Assembly (NCBI RefSeq): GCF_947498805.1
Contig: NZ_CANMLT010000005.1
Location: 186,001 to 250,000, forward strand
Origin: an uncultured Tenacibaculum sp.
Lineage (GTDB): Bacteria > Bacteroidota > Bacteroidia > Flavobacteriales > Flavobacteriaceae
Direction: 5' to 3'
Length of the DNA stretch: 64,000 nucleotides
Shown: positions 43,597 through 52,415 of the stretch, piece after piece
Layout: each line of letters starts with the position of its first letter
Position numbering within the stretch: the first letter of the stretch is position 1
The notes under the pieces: generated by a model
What the model was told of the DNA's origin: nothing
The model's input: the letters and a program-made list of their open reading frames with translations, nothing else
The model's database searches: none
Program-made: the position numbers and the translations under genes

Positions 43597-45084
43597 TTAT
43601 GCTACTGTAAACTCTTGGTTTTTAACCATAGTAACTAATGCATTGATATCGTCTTTTAATACACGATCATCTTCTAACTTGGCTACTTGACTACGAATTA
43701 AGGTAAAATTATCTTCAATAATTTCTGAAAATGTATTAGGCCTTCTAAAGTCCATTGCTTGTGCCGCATACATTAATTCTATTGCCAAAACTTTATCTAA
43801 ATTTCCTAAAATCTGGTTGAATTTCCTTCCTGAAATACTTCCCATAGATACATGATCTTCTTGACCTAATGAGGTTGGAACACTATCTGCCGAAGGAGGA
43901 AAACATAATGATTTGTTTTCTGTTACTAAAGCCGCTGTTGTATATTGTGGAATCATAAAACCTGAGTTTAATCCTCCTCCAGTGGTTAACAATCTTGGTA
44001 ATCCATATTTCCCTTCTAACAATAAATAACAACGTCTGTCTGAAATATTTCCTAATTCAGCTGCTGCTATAGAAGCATAATCTAAAGTCATTGCTAAAGG
44101 TTGTCCATGGAAGTTACCTCCTGAAATTGCTTCTGTTGCACTTAAGACAATTGGATTGTCTGTTACAGAGTTCATTTCTATTTCTGCCAATTCATTTAAA
44201 TGATGGAACGCATTTCTTGAAGCTCCATGTACCTGAGGCATACAACGAATAGAATATGGATCTTGTACTCTAGGGAAACTTGTATCTTCTACATTTTGCG
44301 AACCTTCTAAAAGCATACGCATACGTTCTGCTACTTTTAAGTTTCCTTTAAACGGACGAATTTTATGCAATTCTTCTTTAAATGGCGAAACATTTCCTGA
44401 ATATCCTTCTAAAGTCATCGCTCCTGCAACATCTGCTAGGTCTAATAAATACTCCATCTTTTTCAACCCTACGATAGCATGTGATAAAATAAACTGAGTA
44501 CCATTAATTAAACCTAAGCCTTCTTTTGCCATTAAAGTTAACGGTTCTAAACCATGATTGGCCAATACTTCTTTTGCTAGTAATATCTCATCCTTTACCC
44601 AAAATTCACCTTCACCTAGCAACGGTAAAAATAAATGTGATAATGGCGCTAAATCACCTGAGGCACCAACCGAACCTTGCTCAGGAACTACTGGTAAAAT
44701 ATTATTTTCAATAAAATAAACAATACGTTCTATCATTTCTAATCGAACTCCTGAAAATCCTTGGCATAATGCATGTACTTTACATATCATCATTATTTTA
44801 GACAAGGTTTTATCTATCGGGTTCCCTACTCCTACAGCATGTGTTATTAATAAGTTCTCTTGTAATTTACTCGTTTCTTCAGGAGTAATTTGCACATCAC
44901 ATAAAGGTCCAAAACCTGTATTAATTCCGTATACCGCAGCATCAGAATTTGCCATTGTTTCTACCTTATCTCTACAAACATTAACTTTTTCTTTAGCAGC
45001 TTCTGTAATAACTGCTTCCAACTTACCATTAGCAATGGCAATTACTTTATCTACTGTTAAATGATCTATTCCGTATTTAAACAT
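43597..45084 (-). CDS. hutH: Histidine ammonia-lyase
   Basis: A 495-residue enzyme that deaminates histidine to urocanate. The start is set at MFKYGIDHLTVD (45084); the frame runs back to 45174 across the LysR start, but the extra residues look non-coding. The MIO cofactor forms from A141-S142-G143 in GSVGASGDLAPLSH, the same place as in known enzymes. Other blocks are YGINTGFGPL and the C-terminal SADSVPTSLGQEDHVSMG. A consensus promoter lies at 45105-45135. The next gene on the strand is hutU. Confidence 0.96.
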   Translation of the reverse strand: MFKYGIDHLTVDKVIAIANGKLEAVITEAAKEKVNVCRDKVETMANSDAAVYGINTGFGPLCDVQITPEETSKLQENLLITHAVGVGNPIDKTLSKIMMICKVHALCQGFSGVRLEMIERIVYFIENNILPVVPEQGSVGASGDLAPLSHLFLPLLGEGEFWVKDEILLAKEVLANHGLEPLTLMAKEGLGLINGTQFILSHAIVGLKKMEYLLDLADVAGAMTLEGYSGNVSPFKEELHKIRPFKGNLKVAERMRMLLEGSQNVEDTSFPRVQDPYSIRCMPQVHGASRNAFHHLNELAEIEMNSVTDNPIVLSATEAISGGNFHGQPLAMTLDYASIAAAELGNISDRRCYLLLEGKYGLPRLLTTGGGLNSGFMIPQYTTAALVTENKSLCFPPSADSVPTSLGQEDHVSMGSISGRKFNQILGNLDKVLAIELMYAAQAMDFRRPNTFSEIIEDNFTLIRSQVAKLEDDRVLKDDINALVTMVKNQEFTVA

Positions 45085-45104
45085 ATTCTTTACTTCTATT
45101 TTCA

Positions 45105-45135
45105 CAAAATTACTTGTATTTTTGATGCTTAACAA
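45105..45135 (-). promoter_or_regulatory. hutH promoter with overlapping dyad
   Basis: On the minus strand TTG (45133-45135), a 20-nt spacer and TAATTTTG (45105-45112) match the Bacteroidetes promoter. CTTGT (45113-45117) and ACAAG (45132-45136) form a dyad exactly between the two elements. TTGAT (45122) and ATCAA (45146) form a second, overlapping dyad. These are candidate LysR sites. Confidence 0.65.
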
Positions 45136-45162
45136 GATCATTTTTATCAACAAACAATAACC

Positions 45163-46053
45163 ATGAGTTATCAAATAGAATTAAGACATCTACGTTATTT
45201 TTTAGCTGTTGCTGAAGATTTACACTTTAGAAAAGCTGCTGAGCGTTTATTTATTTCACAGCCTGGTTTAAGCAGACAGATTAAGCAAATGGAAGATGAT
45301 TTAGAAATTCAACTATTTGAAAGACATAATAGAAAAGTAGTATTAACGCCTGCTGGCGAGTACTTAAAAAATGAATTTGCTAGAAATCTTAAAAACTTGG
45401 ATAATATAATTAACCATGCAAAACTACTTCAGGAAGGAAAATATGGAAAACTTGAATTTGGTTATGTAGGATCGGCAATGCATAATATTATTCCAGATTT
45501 ATTAATTCGTTTTAAGAAAGAGCATGAACACATTCAATTTGGTTTAAAAGAAATGGACAACCAAAAACAAATTGAAAGCTTATTACATCAAAAAATTGAT
45601 ATTGGTTTTGTTAGGTTAGATAGAGTTCCAAGAGGTTTGAACATTCAACCCATTTTAAAGGAAAACTTTTGCTTGGTGCTACCAAAAGACCATCCTGTAA
45701 ATAATGATAACTTTAAAGGACTGAATCAATTAAAAAATGAATCATTTATTTTGTTTGACCCTTCCTATAGCCCATCGTATTATGAAAAAGTAATGCAAAT
45801 CTTTACAGATAGTGGCTTTGCTCCAATCGTTTCGCACAATACCATTCATGCCGCATCCATTTACAAATTGGTAGAAAATAATTTTGGTTTGTCAATTGTT
45901 CCCAAATCTCTACAACAAGGATATAATATGAATGTAAAATTCATTGAATTAAGCAATATTAAACAGCACACAACCCTTTCTGTTGTTTGGGACAAAAACA
46001 ATCGAAACCCTCTATTGAACTCTCTTTTAAAAATGATTTCAACCACTATTTAA
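45163..46053 (+). CDS. LysR-family regulator, probable hut regulator
   Basis: A 296-residue LysR-type regulator. The helix-turn-helix covers residues 5-65 (LRHLRYFLAVAEDLHFRKAA, LSRQIKQMEDDLEIQLFER, VLTPAGEYL). The effector domain begins near GKLEFGYVGSAMHN. It is divergent from hutH with only 78 bp between the starts, the typical position for a LysR activator of the neighbouring operon. Urocanate or histidine would be the expected inducer; this is inferred. Confidence 0.93.
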   Translation: MSYQIELRHLRYFLAVAEDLHFRKAAERLFISQPGLSRQIKQMEDDLEIQLFERHNRKVVLTPAGEYLKNEFARNLKNLDNIINHAKLLQEGKYGKLEFGYVGSAMHNIIPDLLIRFKKEHEHIQFGLKEMDNQKQIESLLHQKIDIGFVRLDRVPRGLNIQPILKENFCLVLPKDHPVNNDNFKGLNQLKNESFILFDPSYSPSYYEKVMQIFTDSGFAPIVSHNTIHAASIYKLVENNFGLSIVPKSLQQGYNMNVKFIELSNIKQHTTLSVVWDKNNRNPLLNSLLKMISTTI

Positions 46054-46112
46054 AACAACTTTATTTTAATTTAATTACTTTTACAACTGTATTTTAGTTG
46101 TTTATACAACCT

Positions 46113-46436
46113 ATGATATTTGTTTCTAAACATATGGTTCCACGAGGTTTTATAGGGATTACCCTATATCCTTTTATCTTTTTAAAACGAAAAGATTTAA
46201 AGCATGACTCTGAACTTATCAATCATGAAAAAATACATTTAAAACAACAGCGAGAACTTCTCATTGTTTTCTTTTTCCTTTTTTATTTTACTGAATGGAT
46301 TATCAAATTATGTATTTATAGAAATCCGAGTTTAGCTTATAAGAATTTAAGTTTTGAACGCGAGGCCTATTTAAATGAATCTAACCTGTATTATTTAGAG
46401 AACAGAAAGTTTTGGAGCTTTATTAACTACCTATAA
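46113..46436 (+). CDS. Small membrane protein with an HExxH motif
   Basis: A 107-residue protein starting at ATG 46113; a TTG 15 nt upstream is possible but less likely. It has ELINHEKIHLKQQREL, an HExxH zinc-protease motif, directly followed by a membrane helix (LIVFFFLFYFTEWIIKL), and then a downstream acidic helix FEREAYLNE that could give a third ligand. The order resembles a minimal gluzincin. No signal peptide is visible. The family is not recognised with certainty. It overlaps the converging DUF6134 gene by 6 nt. Confidence 0.65.
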   Translation: MIFVSKHMVPRGFIGITLYPFIFLKRKDLKHDSELINHEKIHLKQQRELLIVFFFLFYFTEWIIKLCIYRNPSLAYKNLSFEREAYLNESNLYYLENRKFWSFINYL

Positions 46437-47054
46437 CTTACTTATTTCTTTTTTCTTGGAATCTGATGATAAAATCATTTCAAAATTAAAAAGTGTTTTT
46501 CTTACAATACATTTCTCTAAAATTCCATCTTCAGAATAGATATATGTATCTCTATGTCTACTTTTAGGACTCACCAATTCGAACTCATTTTCATTTATTT
46601 TAACCATCTTTTTATAAAAACCTCCTACCTCTTCAAATATATTTTGGTTGTTTTGAGGCTTATGGTAGGTTAACATAATTGTACTCATTGAAATAGGCTT
46701 ATCATAATTAGTTTCTTTACCATTTGTGGTAATGAAATATTGATCATCTACATATTCTAAAACTGCCTTTTCCTTTATTTTACTATTTTTTTTCACTTCG
46801 TAAAAACTACTTTGTAAAACATCATCTTGATACACTGTTTCCATTAGTGTTGTTATTTCTTTTTTTCCAAAAAAATTAACAGTCGACAATGATGTTGTTT
46901 TATATATCGTTTTTGTTCCTTCTTGAGTTCTATAGGCTATCACACTTCCTATTTTTTTTCCAAACACTTTTACGTCATATGTATACTCCTGTGCAGATAC
47001 AAATGCAATGTTTGCTACAAACATTACAAATACTATTTGAAATTTACTTTTCAT
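46431..47054 (-). CDS. DUF6134-like secreted protein
   Basis: A 207-residue protein with a signal peptide ending FVSAQE. The rest is a beta-rich domain of the DUF6134 type (YDVKVFGKKIGSVIAYRTQEGT). No catalytic motif is seen. It starts 3 nt after the DUF5686 gene, so it belongs to that operon. An envelope role is inferred from the partners. Confidence 0.75.
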   Translation of the reverse strand: MKSKFQIVFVMFVANIAFVSAQEYTYDVKVFGKKIGSVIAYRTQEGTKTIYKTTSLSTVNFFGKKEITTLMETVYQDDVLQSSFYEVKKNSKIKEKAVLEYVDDQYFITTNGKETNYDKPISMSTIMLTYHKPQNNQNIFEEVGGFYKKMVKINENEFELVSPKSRHRDTYIYSEDGILEKCIVRKTLFNFEMILSSDSKKKEISKL

Positions 47055-47057
47055 ATC

Positions 47058-49571
47058 TTAAAATGATGTTTTAAATCCAACTCTTATTCCAAAGCCAGGA
47101 CTTACTGGCCCATTTACGTTTTTAAAATCTCCACGCCATATAAAATCAACCCTTAAAGGACGTAAGTTTCCATAGCCTATATTTTCTATACCGAATCCAT
47201 ATTCGAAATAAGGTTTCTTATCTGGTGCTACATATTTTATTGTGGATCTGTTAATACTCTTATTTCTATTTGAAATACTTCCATACGCCGCTCGGAACGT
47301 GATAACACTTCTTAAACCTAACTTTTTTATGAATGGAATACGATTTAACAATAATCCATTAAAATGCTGTTCAAAGTGCCCTTCAATTGAACTATCTGCA
47401 ACAAAGTCGTAATAATCCAATAGTGCAAATGTGTTTGGCGTTAAAAAATAGGTTTGATTAGATGGCACTGCTGTTAATACAGATAAGGGTGTTTTTCCAA
47501 ATGTTTTTGACGCGATAATGGTTGGGTCAAATACTCCAAATTTTCCGACCGGTAAAGGATGGTTGTACAAAACAGAAAGCTTTTCATAATCTACATTTCC
47601 TCCAAAAATACCTTTATACGCCTTTTTATAATTCACCAATAACTTCGGATGCAATTTTGTTCCGAACTGCCTATCTACACCATAGCCTTCTGTAATTCTT
47701 CCAGGTTGATAACTCAAATAGAAATCTGAATACACATCTTTAGTTACATTGATTTCTTTATTCTTTTGTTTATCAAAAAAAGCCATTGAAAAACGTTTAG
47801 GATCCGCGGAAGAAATTTTCTCATGAGCTAACTTAACTCCTACATTCAAATTTTTAGCTACCTCTACATCAAATCGAAACATCTTCTTTTTCACTTTAGC
47901 TAAGAAATAGTTATCTCCTCTTACAAAAACTGCTTTAGGTCCTTTATCTGGTAGTGGGATTAAATTTCTTTCGTTAAATCTTGTAAACCCCATTTGTTCC
48001 ACATCATCTTGATATGCTGCACCAAAGGTTATTCTTGGTTTTGATGATAATAAATATCTTCCTTCTATACCGTACTTAAATTTATTATCCTTGAAACCGA
48101 ATGCTCCATATCCCAATAATTTACCTCTATCATTGTTTGTCTTAAAAGTCCTAAACCCTAAACGCAATCTTATTCCTTCAATATCGTTTCTGGCTGTTGT
48201 TGTAAATAAATTTCCTAGTTGTATTCCTGATATTGGTGTAAAATACCCATCTGAAAGTGTATATATCGTACCTGTTATCTTTTTTACTTTACTACTCGTT
48301 TTTACTTTATTGACTAACTTAAAAGTATTCTTAGCTTTTTCATCTTGCTTCGTATTCCAATACGTATCTGGTTTCTTAAACTGATTGGAGGAAGTCTGAA
48401 CAATTTTTACATCATAAAAATCTGATGGTTTTTCTCTATCAAAAACATACTTCGAAAATTTTTCTTTTTTCACTAAATAAATCCCTTTTTCTTTATTGTT
48501 CTTTGTTAAAAAAGTGAATTCTCCTTTATAGGTATTTGTTTTGGGTAAATAAATACTATCATTTTTCAATAAAAATGTTTTCTCTATCGATAAATCTCTT
48601 ACAAAATTTAGATTTACATCTTTTAAAATATCCATTTCAATAGCTGTTAAGGCAAAGCTTTTATCGGCTATTTTCATATGTCCTTTAAATACCAAGTCTC
48701 CTTCTTGTCTTGGAAAAAAGTGAATTGTATATTCCTTTTGATCATTGACCATAGTACTATCTGACAATACATAATCATAACTTCCAAAACCAGTGGTAGA
48801 AATAGGGCTCACAAATGTTTTATCTAAAATAAAAATGTTGTCATTGTATACATCTATCTCTTTAAAAATGGTAGTTGCTCTATCTACATATTTTCCCAAT
48901 TGATGAATTCCAATTTTCCGTTCTCCATCCATATCTCTTCTTTCCTTTTTTAAGATATTACTTCCATAAACTTTTTCAGTTTTTTCGATAAACTCAACAG
49001 GCAAATAATAGTTATCGCTATCATAGTTTTTTTGAACATGGTCTTTTAGGTCTTCAAACTTTTTTCGCAATACTTTACGAATAAAAGCACTATCCATGTT
49101 TCCAAACCCTAACTCTCTAGAATTATATTGATCATATTGATATGCATTAACTAATGACAATCCATTCTTTTTTTTCTTTTTCCATACTTCTTTAAGTATT
49201 CTATAAGCGGGGTTACTTTTTTTCTTTACACGTTTTGTGGGCTTTTTAACAATTACTACTTCTTCTAATGTCGTATTATCTTCTTTTAATGTTACTTGCA
49301 ACCCATTTGTTATCCTATCTTTCAGCTGAATTTCTTGTGTTTTAAAGCCTAAAAAAGCAATAGAAACTGTAGTTTGTTTCTCAGAGCTTTGAATGTAAAA
49401 CTCTCCTCTTTCATCACTTACAGTACCCACAGTACTTCCCTTAAAAAAAATATTTACATAAGGCAAAGGTTCCTGGTTTTCATCCAATATTTTTCCGCTA
49501 ACTTTTGTTTGCGCGTTTAGTGCAGTACATAAACATATAAGTACTACTGCAAACTTCATCTTCATCTTCAT
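47058..49571 (-). CDS. DUF5686 outer-membrane protein with carboxypeptidase-like domain
   Basis: An 837-residue protein. A signal peptide (to ALNAQ) is followed by a carboxypeptidase-regulatory-like domain (VSGKILDENQEPLPYVNIFF) at residues 22-105. After a Lys-rich linker (KKPTKRVKKKSNPAYRILK) the DUF5686 beta-barrel takes up the rest and ends with an aromatic residue (GIRVGFKTSF), the mark of outer-membrane proteins. Members occur in Bacteroidota without an assigned substrate. It is 7 nt from the sterol-desaturase gene. Confidence 0.92.
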   Translation of the reverse strand: MKMKMKFAVVLICLCTALNAQTKVSGKILDENQEPLPYVNIFFKGSTVGTVSDERGEFYIQSSEKQTTVSIAFLGFKTQEIQLKDRITNGLQVTLKEDNTTLEEVVIVKKPTKRVKKKSNPAYRILKEVWKKKKKNGLSLVNAYQYDQYNSRELGFGNMDSAFIRKVLRKKFEDLKDHVQKNYDSDNYYLPVEFIEKTEKVYGSNILKKERRDMDGERKIGIHQLGKYVDRATTIFKEIDVYNDNIFILDKTFVSPISTTGFGSYDYVLSDSTMVNDQKEYTIHFFPRQEGDLVFKGHMKIADKSFALTAIEMDILKDVNLNFVRDLSIEKTFLLKNDSIYLPKTNTYKGEFTFLTKNNKEKGIYLVKKEKFSKYVFDREKPSDFYDVKIVQTSSNQFKKPDTYWNTKQDEKAKNTFKLVNKVKTSSKVKKITGTIYTLSDGYFTPISGIQLGNLFTTTARNDIEGIRLRLGFRTFKTNNDRGKLLGYGAFGFKDNKFKYGIEGRYLLSSKPRITFGAAYQDDVEQMGFTRFNERNLIPLPDKGPKAVFVRGDNYFLAKVKKKMFRFDVEVAKNLNVGVKLAHEKISSADPKRFSMAFFDKQKNKEINVTKDVYSDFYLSYQPGRITEGYGVDRQFGTKLHPKLLVNYKKAYKGIFGGNVDYEKLSVLYNHPLPVGKFGVFDPTIIASKTFGKTPLSVLTAVPSNQTYFLTPNTFALLDYYDFVADSSIEGHFEQHFNGLLLNRIPFIKKLGLRSVITFRAAYGSISNRNKSINRSTIKYVAPDKKPYFEYGFGIENIGYGNLRPLRVDFIWRGDFKNVNGPVSPGFGIRVGFKTSF

Positions 49572-49578
49572 TCGAATG

Positions 49579-50427
49579 TTATTTTACTGCTTTTAACTTT
49601 ACTTTTTTGTAAATAGGATTCGTTGAATGTTCTCTACTATCGTCAAACGGCCTGGTAATTAAATTTTTAAAATCTTTGTTCTCTTCTTTATCCATATTGG
49701 TATCTATACCATGAACAATTTCCGATTGCTTCATTTTACTGAAGGTTGAAAACAAACGATCCCAAATAGAAAATATATCTCCGTAATTACTATCTGTTTG
49801 CGGTAAAACATAATGATGATGTATATGATGGGTATTTGGAGTTACAAATAAAAGTGAGATAATATTGTTTAATTTCTCTGGAAGTTTTACCTTTGAGTGA
49901 GAAGTTAAGTTGATGAAACTTTGTATAAACTGTTTTATTAATAAAAACTGAACAGGTACTCCTAAAATAAAAACTATCCCTATTAAAAAACTAACTCTTA
50001 CAGCTGTTTCCCCAGGATGCTCTCTAACGGTAGTAGATATATCGACATCCATATCGCTATGATGTATTTGATGAAATCTCCAGAAAAATGGAACTCTGTG
50101 CATCATTACATGGTACCAGTAATCAAAAAAATCAATGCATATAAAAGCAACAATAAAATGCAATAAAGAGTATTCTTCTAAAGGCAATTGATATAGCAAC
50201 CCCCATTGCTTATTTACCGTCCAATTAGCTACCATAAACACAACTGTAGATAAACCTATTTGTACAGGTAACACAAATACAATGAACTTTGCATTTAATA
50301 ATGAATGGAGTGCTTTGTGTTTTAACTTTTGAGAAAATAAGATAAGCTCTAATCCCCAAAAAAATAGAATAATAAAGGCATAAACGATTAATTGTAAAAC
50401 CAATGGGTTTTCATAAAATACAGACAT
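49579..50427 (-). CDS. Sterol desaturase / fatty acid hydroxylase-type membrane enzyme
   Basis: A 282-residue membrane protein of the histidine-box di-iron family. The boxes are HVMMHRVPFFWRFHQIHHSD and, further on, NTHHIHHHYVLP; both HxxHH-type motifs are visible. Four helices surround them. Substrates of the family are sterols, carotenoids, fatty acids or alkyl lipids. It heads the operon with DUF5686 and DUF6134, so a lipid or outer-membrane function is inferred. Confidence 0.92.
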   Translation of the reverse strand: MSVFYENPLVLQLIVYAFIILFFWGLELILFSQKLKHKALHSLLNAKFIVFVLPVQIGLSTVVFMVANWTVNKQWGLLYQLPLEEYSLLHFIVAFICIDFFDYWYHVMMHRVPFFWRFHQIHHSDMDVDISTTVREHPGETAVRVSFLIGIVFILGVPVQFLLIKQFIQSFINLTSHSKVKLPEKLNNIISLLFVTPNTHHIHHHYVLPQTDSNYGDIFSIWDRLFSTFSKMKQSEIVHGIDTNMDKEENKDFKNLITRPFDDSREHSTNPIYKKVKLKAVK

Positions 50428-50494
50428 AGTAGGTTCTTTTTTTTAAATGATGTAATTTTTTTTTGGTTGGTTGATGGGTGTAGTTATCCTATCC

Positions 50495-50524
50495 TAGGCA
50501 TGTTTAACTTATAAACATGACCTA
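50495..50524. promoter_or_regulatory. Hyphenated dyad upstream of the sterol-desaturase gene
   Basis: TAGGCATGTTT and AAACATGACCTA pair around a 7-nt AACTTAT loop, with one unpaired A. It may be an operator for the downstream operon or a weak terminator of the gene at 50599. Confidence 0.35.
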
Positions 50525-50598
50525 AGACGAATAGTTTTCCTTTCATGTAGTAGCCTAAAACTGACTACTCATTAGGATTCAGAAATGTTATGTAATTG

Positions 50599-50973
50599 CT
50601 ATTTTTTCAGATAATGAAGCGTGAGCGTTCCTTCCTCGGTATTAATATTTATGACCATTTTTTCTTTAGTAAAACTCTTTACTTTAAAAACGGTGCTTTC
50701 ATTATCAATTTTTACGTTAATTGTTTTATCCTTCTCGTTTACTACGAATGCTCCACTTACTTTCTCTCCTAAAAAACCAGTAAATTTATTGGGCTTTTGA
50801 TATTCTTGATAGGCTTCTGCAACTCCAAAGACTTCTAATGGAGTTCCTTTTTGTCCCATTATCTCTATTTCTTTCAATTCCCATTTACCAAAAATTTGTT
50901 TTGATATTTCTTGACATTGTGCAGGAGCATTTCCTAACCAAAGTATAATGATTGTTATTATTATTTTTTTCAT
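50599..50973 (-). CDS. Secreted lipocalin-like hypothetical protein
   Basis: A 124-residue protein starting MKKIIITIIILWLGNAPAQCQE with a signal peptide; the frame extends 9 codons further upstream without support. The mature part (FGKWELKEIEIMGQKG ... EGTLTLHYLKK) is a beta-rich lipocalin-like unit. The family is not firmly recognised. It is a single gene. Confidence 0.65.
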   Translation of the reverse strand: MKKIIITIIILWLGNAPAQCQEISKQIFGKWELKEIEIMGQKGTPLEVFGVAEAYQEYQKPNKFTGFLGEKVSGAFVVNEKDKTINVKIDNESTVFKVKSFTKEKMVININTEEGTLTLHYLKK

Positions 50974-51090
50974 CGTGATTCTTCTTTTTAAATTCAACAT
51001 GTACTTTTAGAAAAGTAATTTTCAATCTTTTTTCCAGTATTAAAAACTACTCGTCAGCAAAGAAACGCTACACGATAAAAAAAATTCTTT

Positions 51091-52218
51091 TTAACAAGTC
51101 CTAGAACACGTATTCGGACTCTTTAATCCGTTTTTGTACTCACTTGGAGTTACTCCTTCTGCATCTTTAAAAACCTTATAAAAGGTTGATTTAGAAGAAA
51201 AACCAGCATCTTTTGCTAGTCCTAATATAGAATAGTGTGCTACTTTATCTGAATTTAAAAGTCTCTTAAACTCATCTACCCTAAACCGATTAATGAAGCT
51301 ATGAAAATTGCTTTTTGCACACGAATTTATAAGCTCAGATAATTCTCTTTCTTTAATTTTTAAATCTTGTGATAATGATTTTAAAGACAAATCTGGATTA
51401 GCAAAGTACTTTTCTTTTAAAATACTTTCACAACATTTTTGATACTTAATTTCTCTTTCATCTTTAGATACACTTTCCTTCGTAGTAACAATTTTGTCGC
51501 TACTATTTTCAATTTCCGGTATGGAAGATACAACTTCAGAAACTTCATTGATAAAACCTATTTGTCTAAATCCACTATAACCAACCCAGTATACTATAAA
51601 GAAGGTTACCAAACTCAAGATTAACTCTAATACCGCTTCTAATAAACTGTTTTCAAAAAACAAGAAAACTATTCCTTCAAAGAATAAATAAACATGCACC
51701 AATATTACAGTCATCATAATGGTCTTTACCCAAGTAATACTTTTACTCTCCACATTGGAGTAATAACTTTCTAGTTTAAGCTTAAACTTTCTTAGTATTC
51801 TAAAAGAATAAATGAGCAATGGTATATTTAAAAATAAATAGAAAAATGCATGTAAAATTTCTCCTAATTCAGGGTCTCCAAAATGGGTTAAATTCAAAAC
51901 AATTCCTGGAACATAAAGTAAGAGCCAAAATCGAGAAATATTTTTCCTTGCCACAGTAAGCATGAATAAGAAAATAGATGGTATGATAAAAAAGTCTGTC
52001 TCGATTAATAAGGTAACATGGTCGGAAATCATTCCTAAGTTTCGATCTTCTATAATATCTTCTAAGAAACCTATTGATAAACTTAAAATGAACAACACTA
52101 AATAAATATTTCCTTTTTGCTCTTTAACTTTTAACGTAAAAAGTAAAATTCCAATTGTTATTCCAGAAAAAGTGGATAACATATCTAAAAACAGTGATAA
52201 AATTTCTAAAGTTTTCAA
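51091..52218 (-). CDS. AraC-family regulator with membrane sensor domain
   Basis: A 375-residue protein. Residues 1-215 hold about seven hydrophobic helices of a membrane sensor unit. The AraC helix-turn-helix pair lies in residues 265-365 (LSLKSLSQDLKIKERELSELI; ILGLAKDAGFSSKSTFYKVFKDAEGVTPSEYK). The combination is common in Flavobacteriia. The C-terminus ends with two cysteines (NTCSRTC). Its targets are not evident. Confidence 0.9.
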   Translation of the reverse strand: MKTLEILSLFLDMLSTFSGITIGILLFTLKVKEQKGNIYLVLFILSLSIGFLEDIIEDRNLGMISDHVTLLIETDFFIIPSIFLFMLTVARKNISRFWLLLYVPGIVLNLTHFGDPELGEILHAFFYLFLNIPLLIYSFRILRKFKLKLESYYSNVESKSITWVKTIMMTVILVHVYLFFEGIVFLFFENSLLEAVLELILSLVTFFIVYWVGYSGFRQIGFINEVSEVVSSIPEIENSSDKIVTTKESVSKDEREIKYQKCCESILKEKYFANPDLSLKSLSQDLKIKERELSELINSCAKSNFHSFINRFRVDEFKRLLNSDKVAHYSILGLAKDAGFSSKSTFYKVFKDAEGVTPSEYKNGLKSPNTCSRTC

Positions 52219-52378
52219 TGATTCTATAAGTTTAGTTAGTAAGAAGCTTTATTCTAGAGATTGTTACAAGAACGGTGCATTTATTTTCTTTAGTATTCAG
52301 AATAAAAAAACTGTGAATATTTTAACATTACATTTATCATTATAATTCACAATAAATCTCCATATTTTTTAATATTTC

Positions 52379-52414
52379 CGTAAATTGCGTACCCGAAAAT
52401 CAAGACAATTTACG
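52379..52414 (+). promoter_or_regulatory. Inverted repeat abutting the icmF start
   Basis: CGTAAATTG (52379-52387) and CAATTTACG (52406-52414) are perfect 9-nt arms around 18 nt. The right arm ends one base before the ATG at 52416, so it could mask the ribosome-binding site or serve as an operator. Confidence 0.5.
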
Positions 52415-52415
52415 A

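Noticed and set aside
45085..45174. Extended N-terminus of HutH overlapping the LysR start
   Set aside because: A consensus promoter lies inside this stretch, and the known family begins at MFKYGIDHLT.
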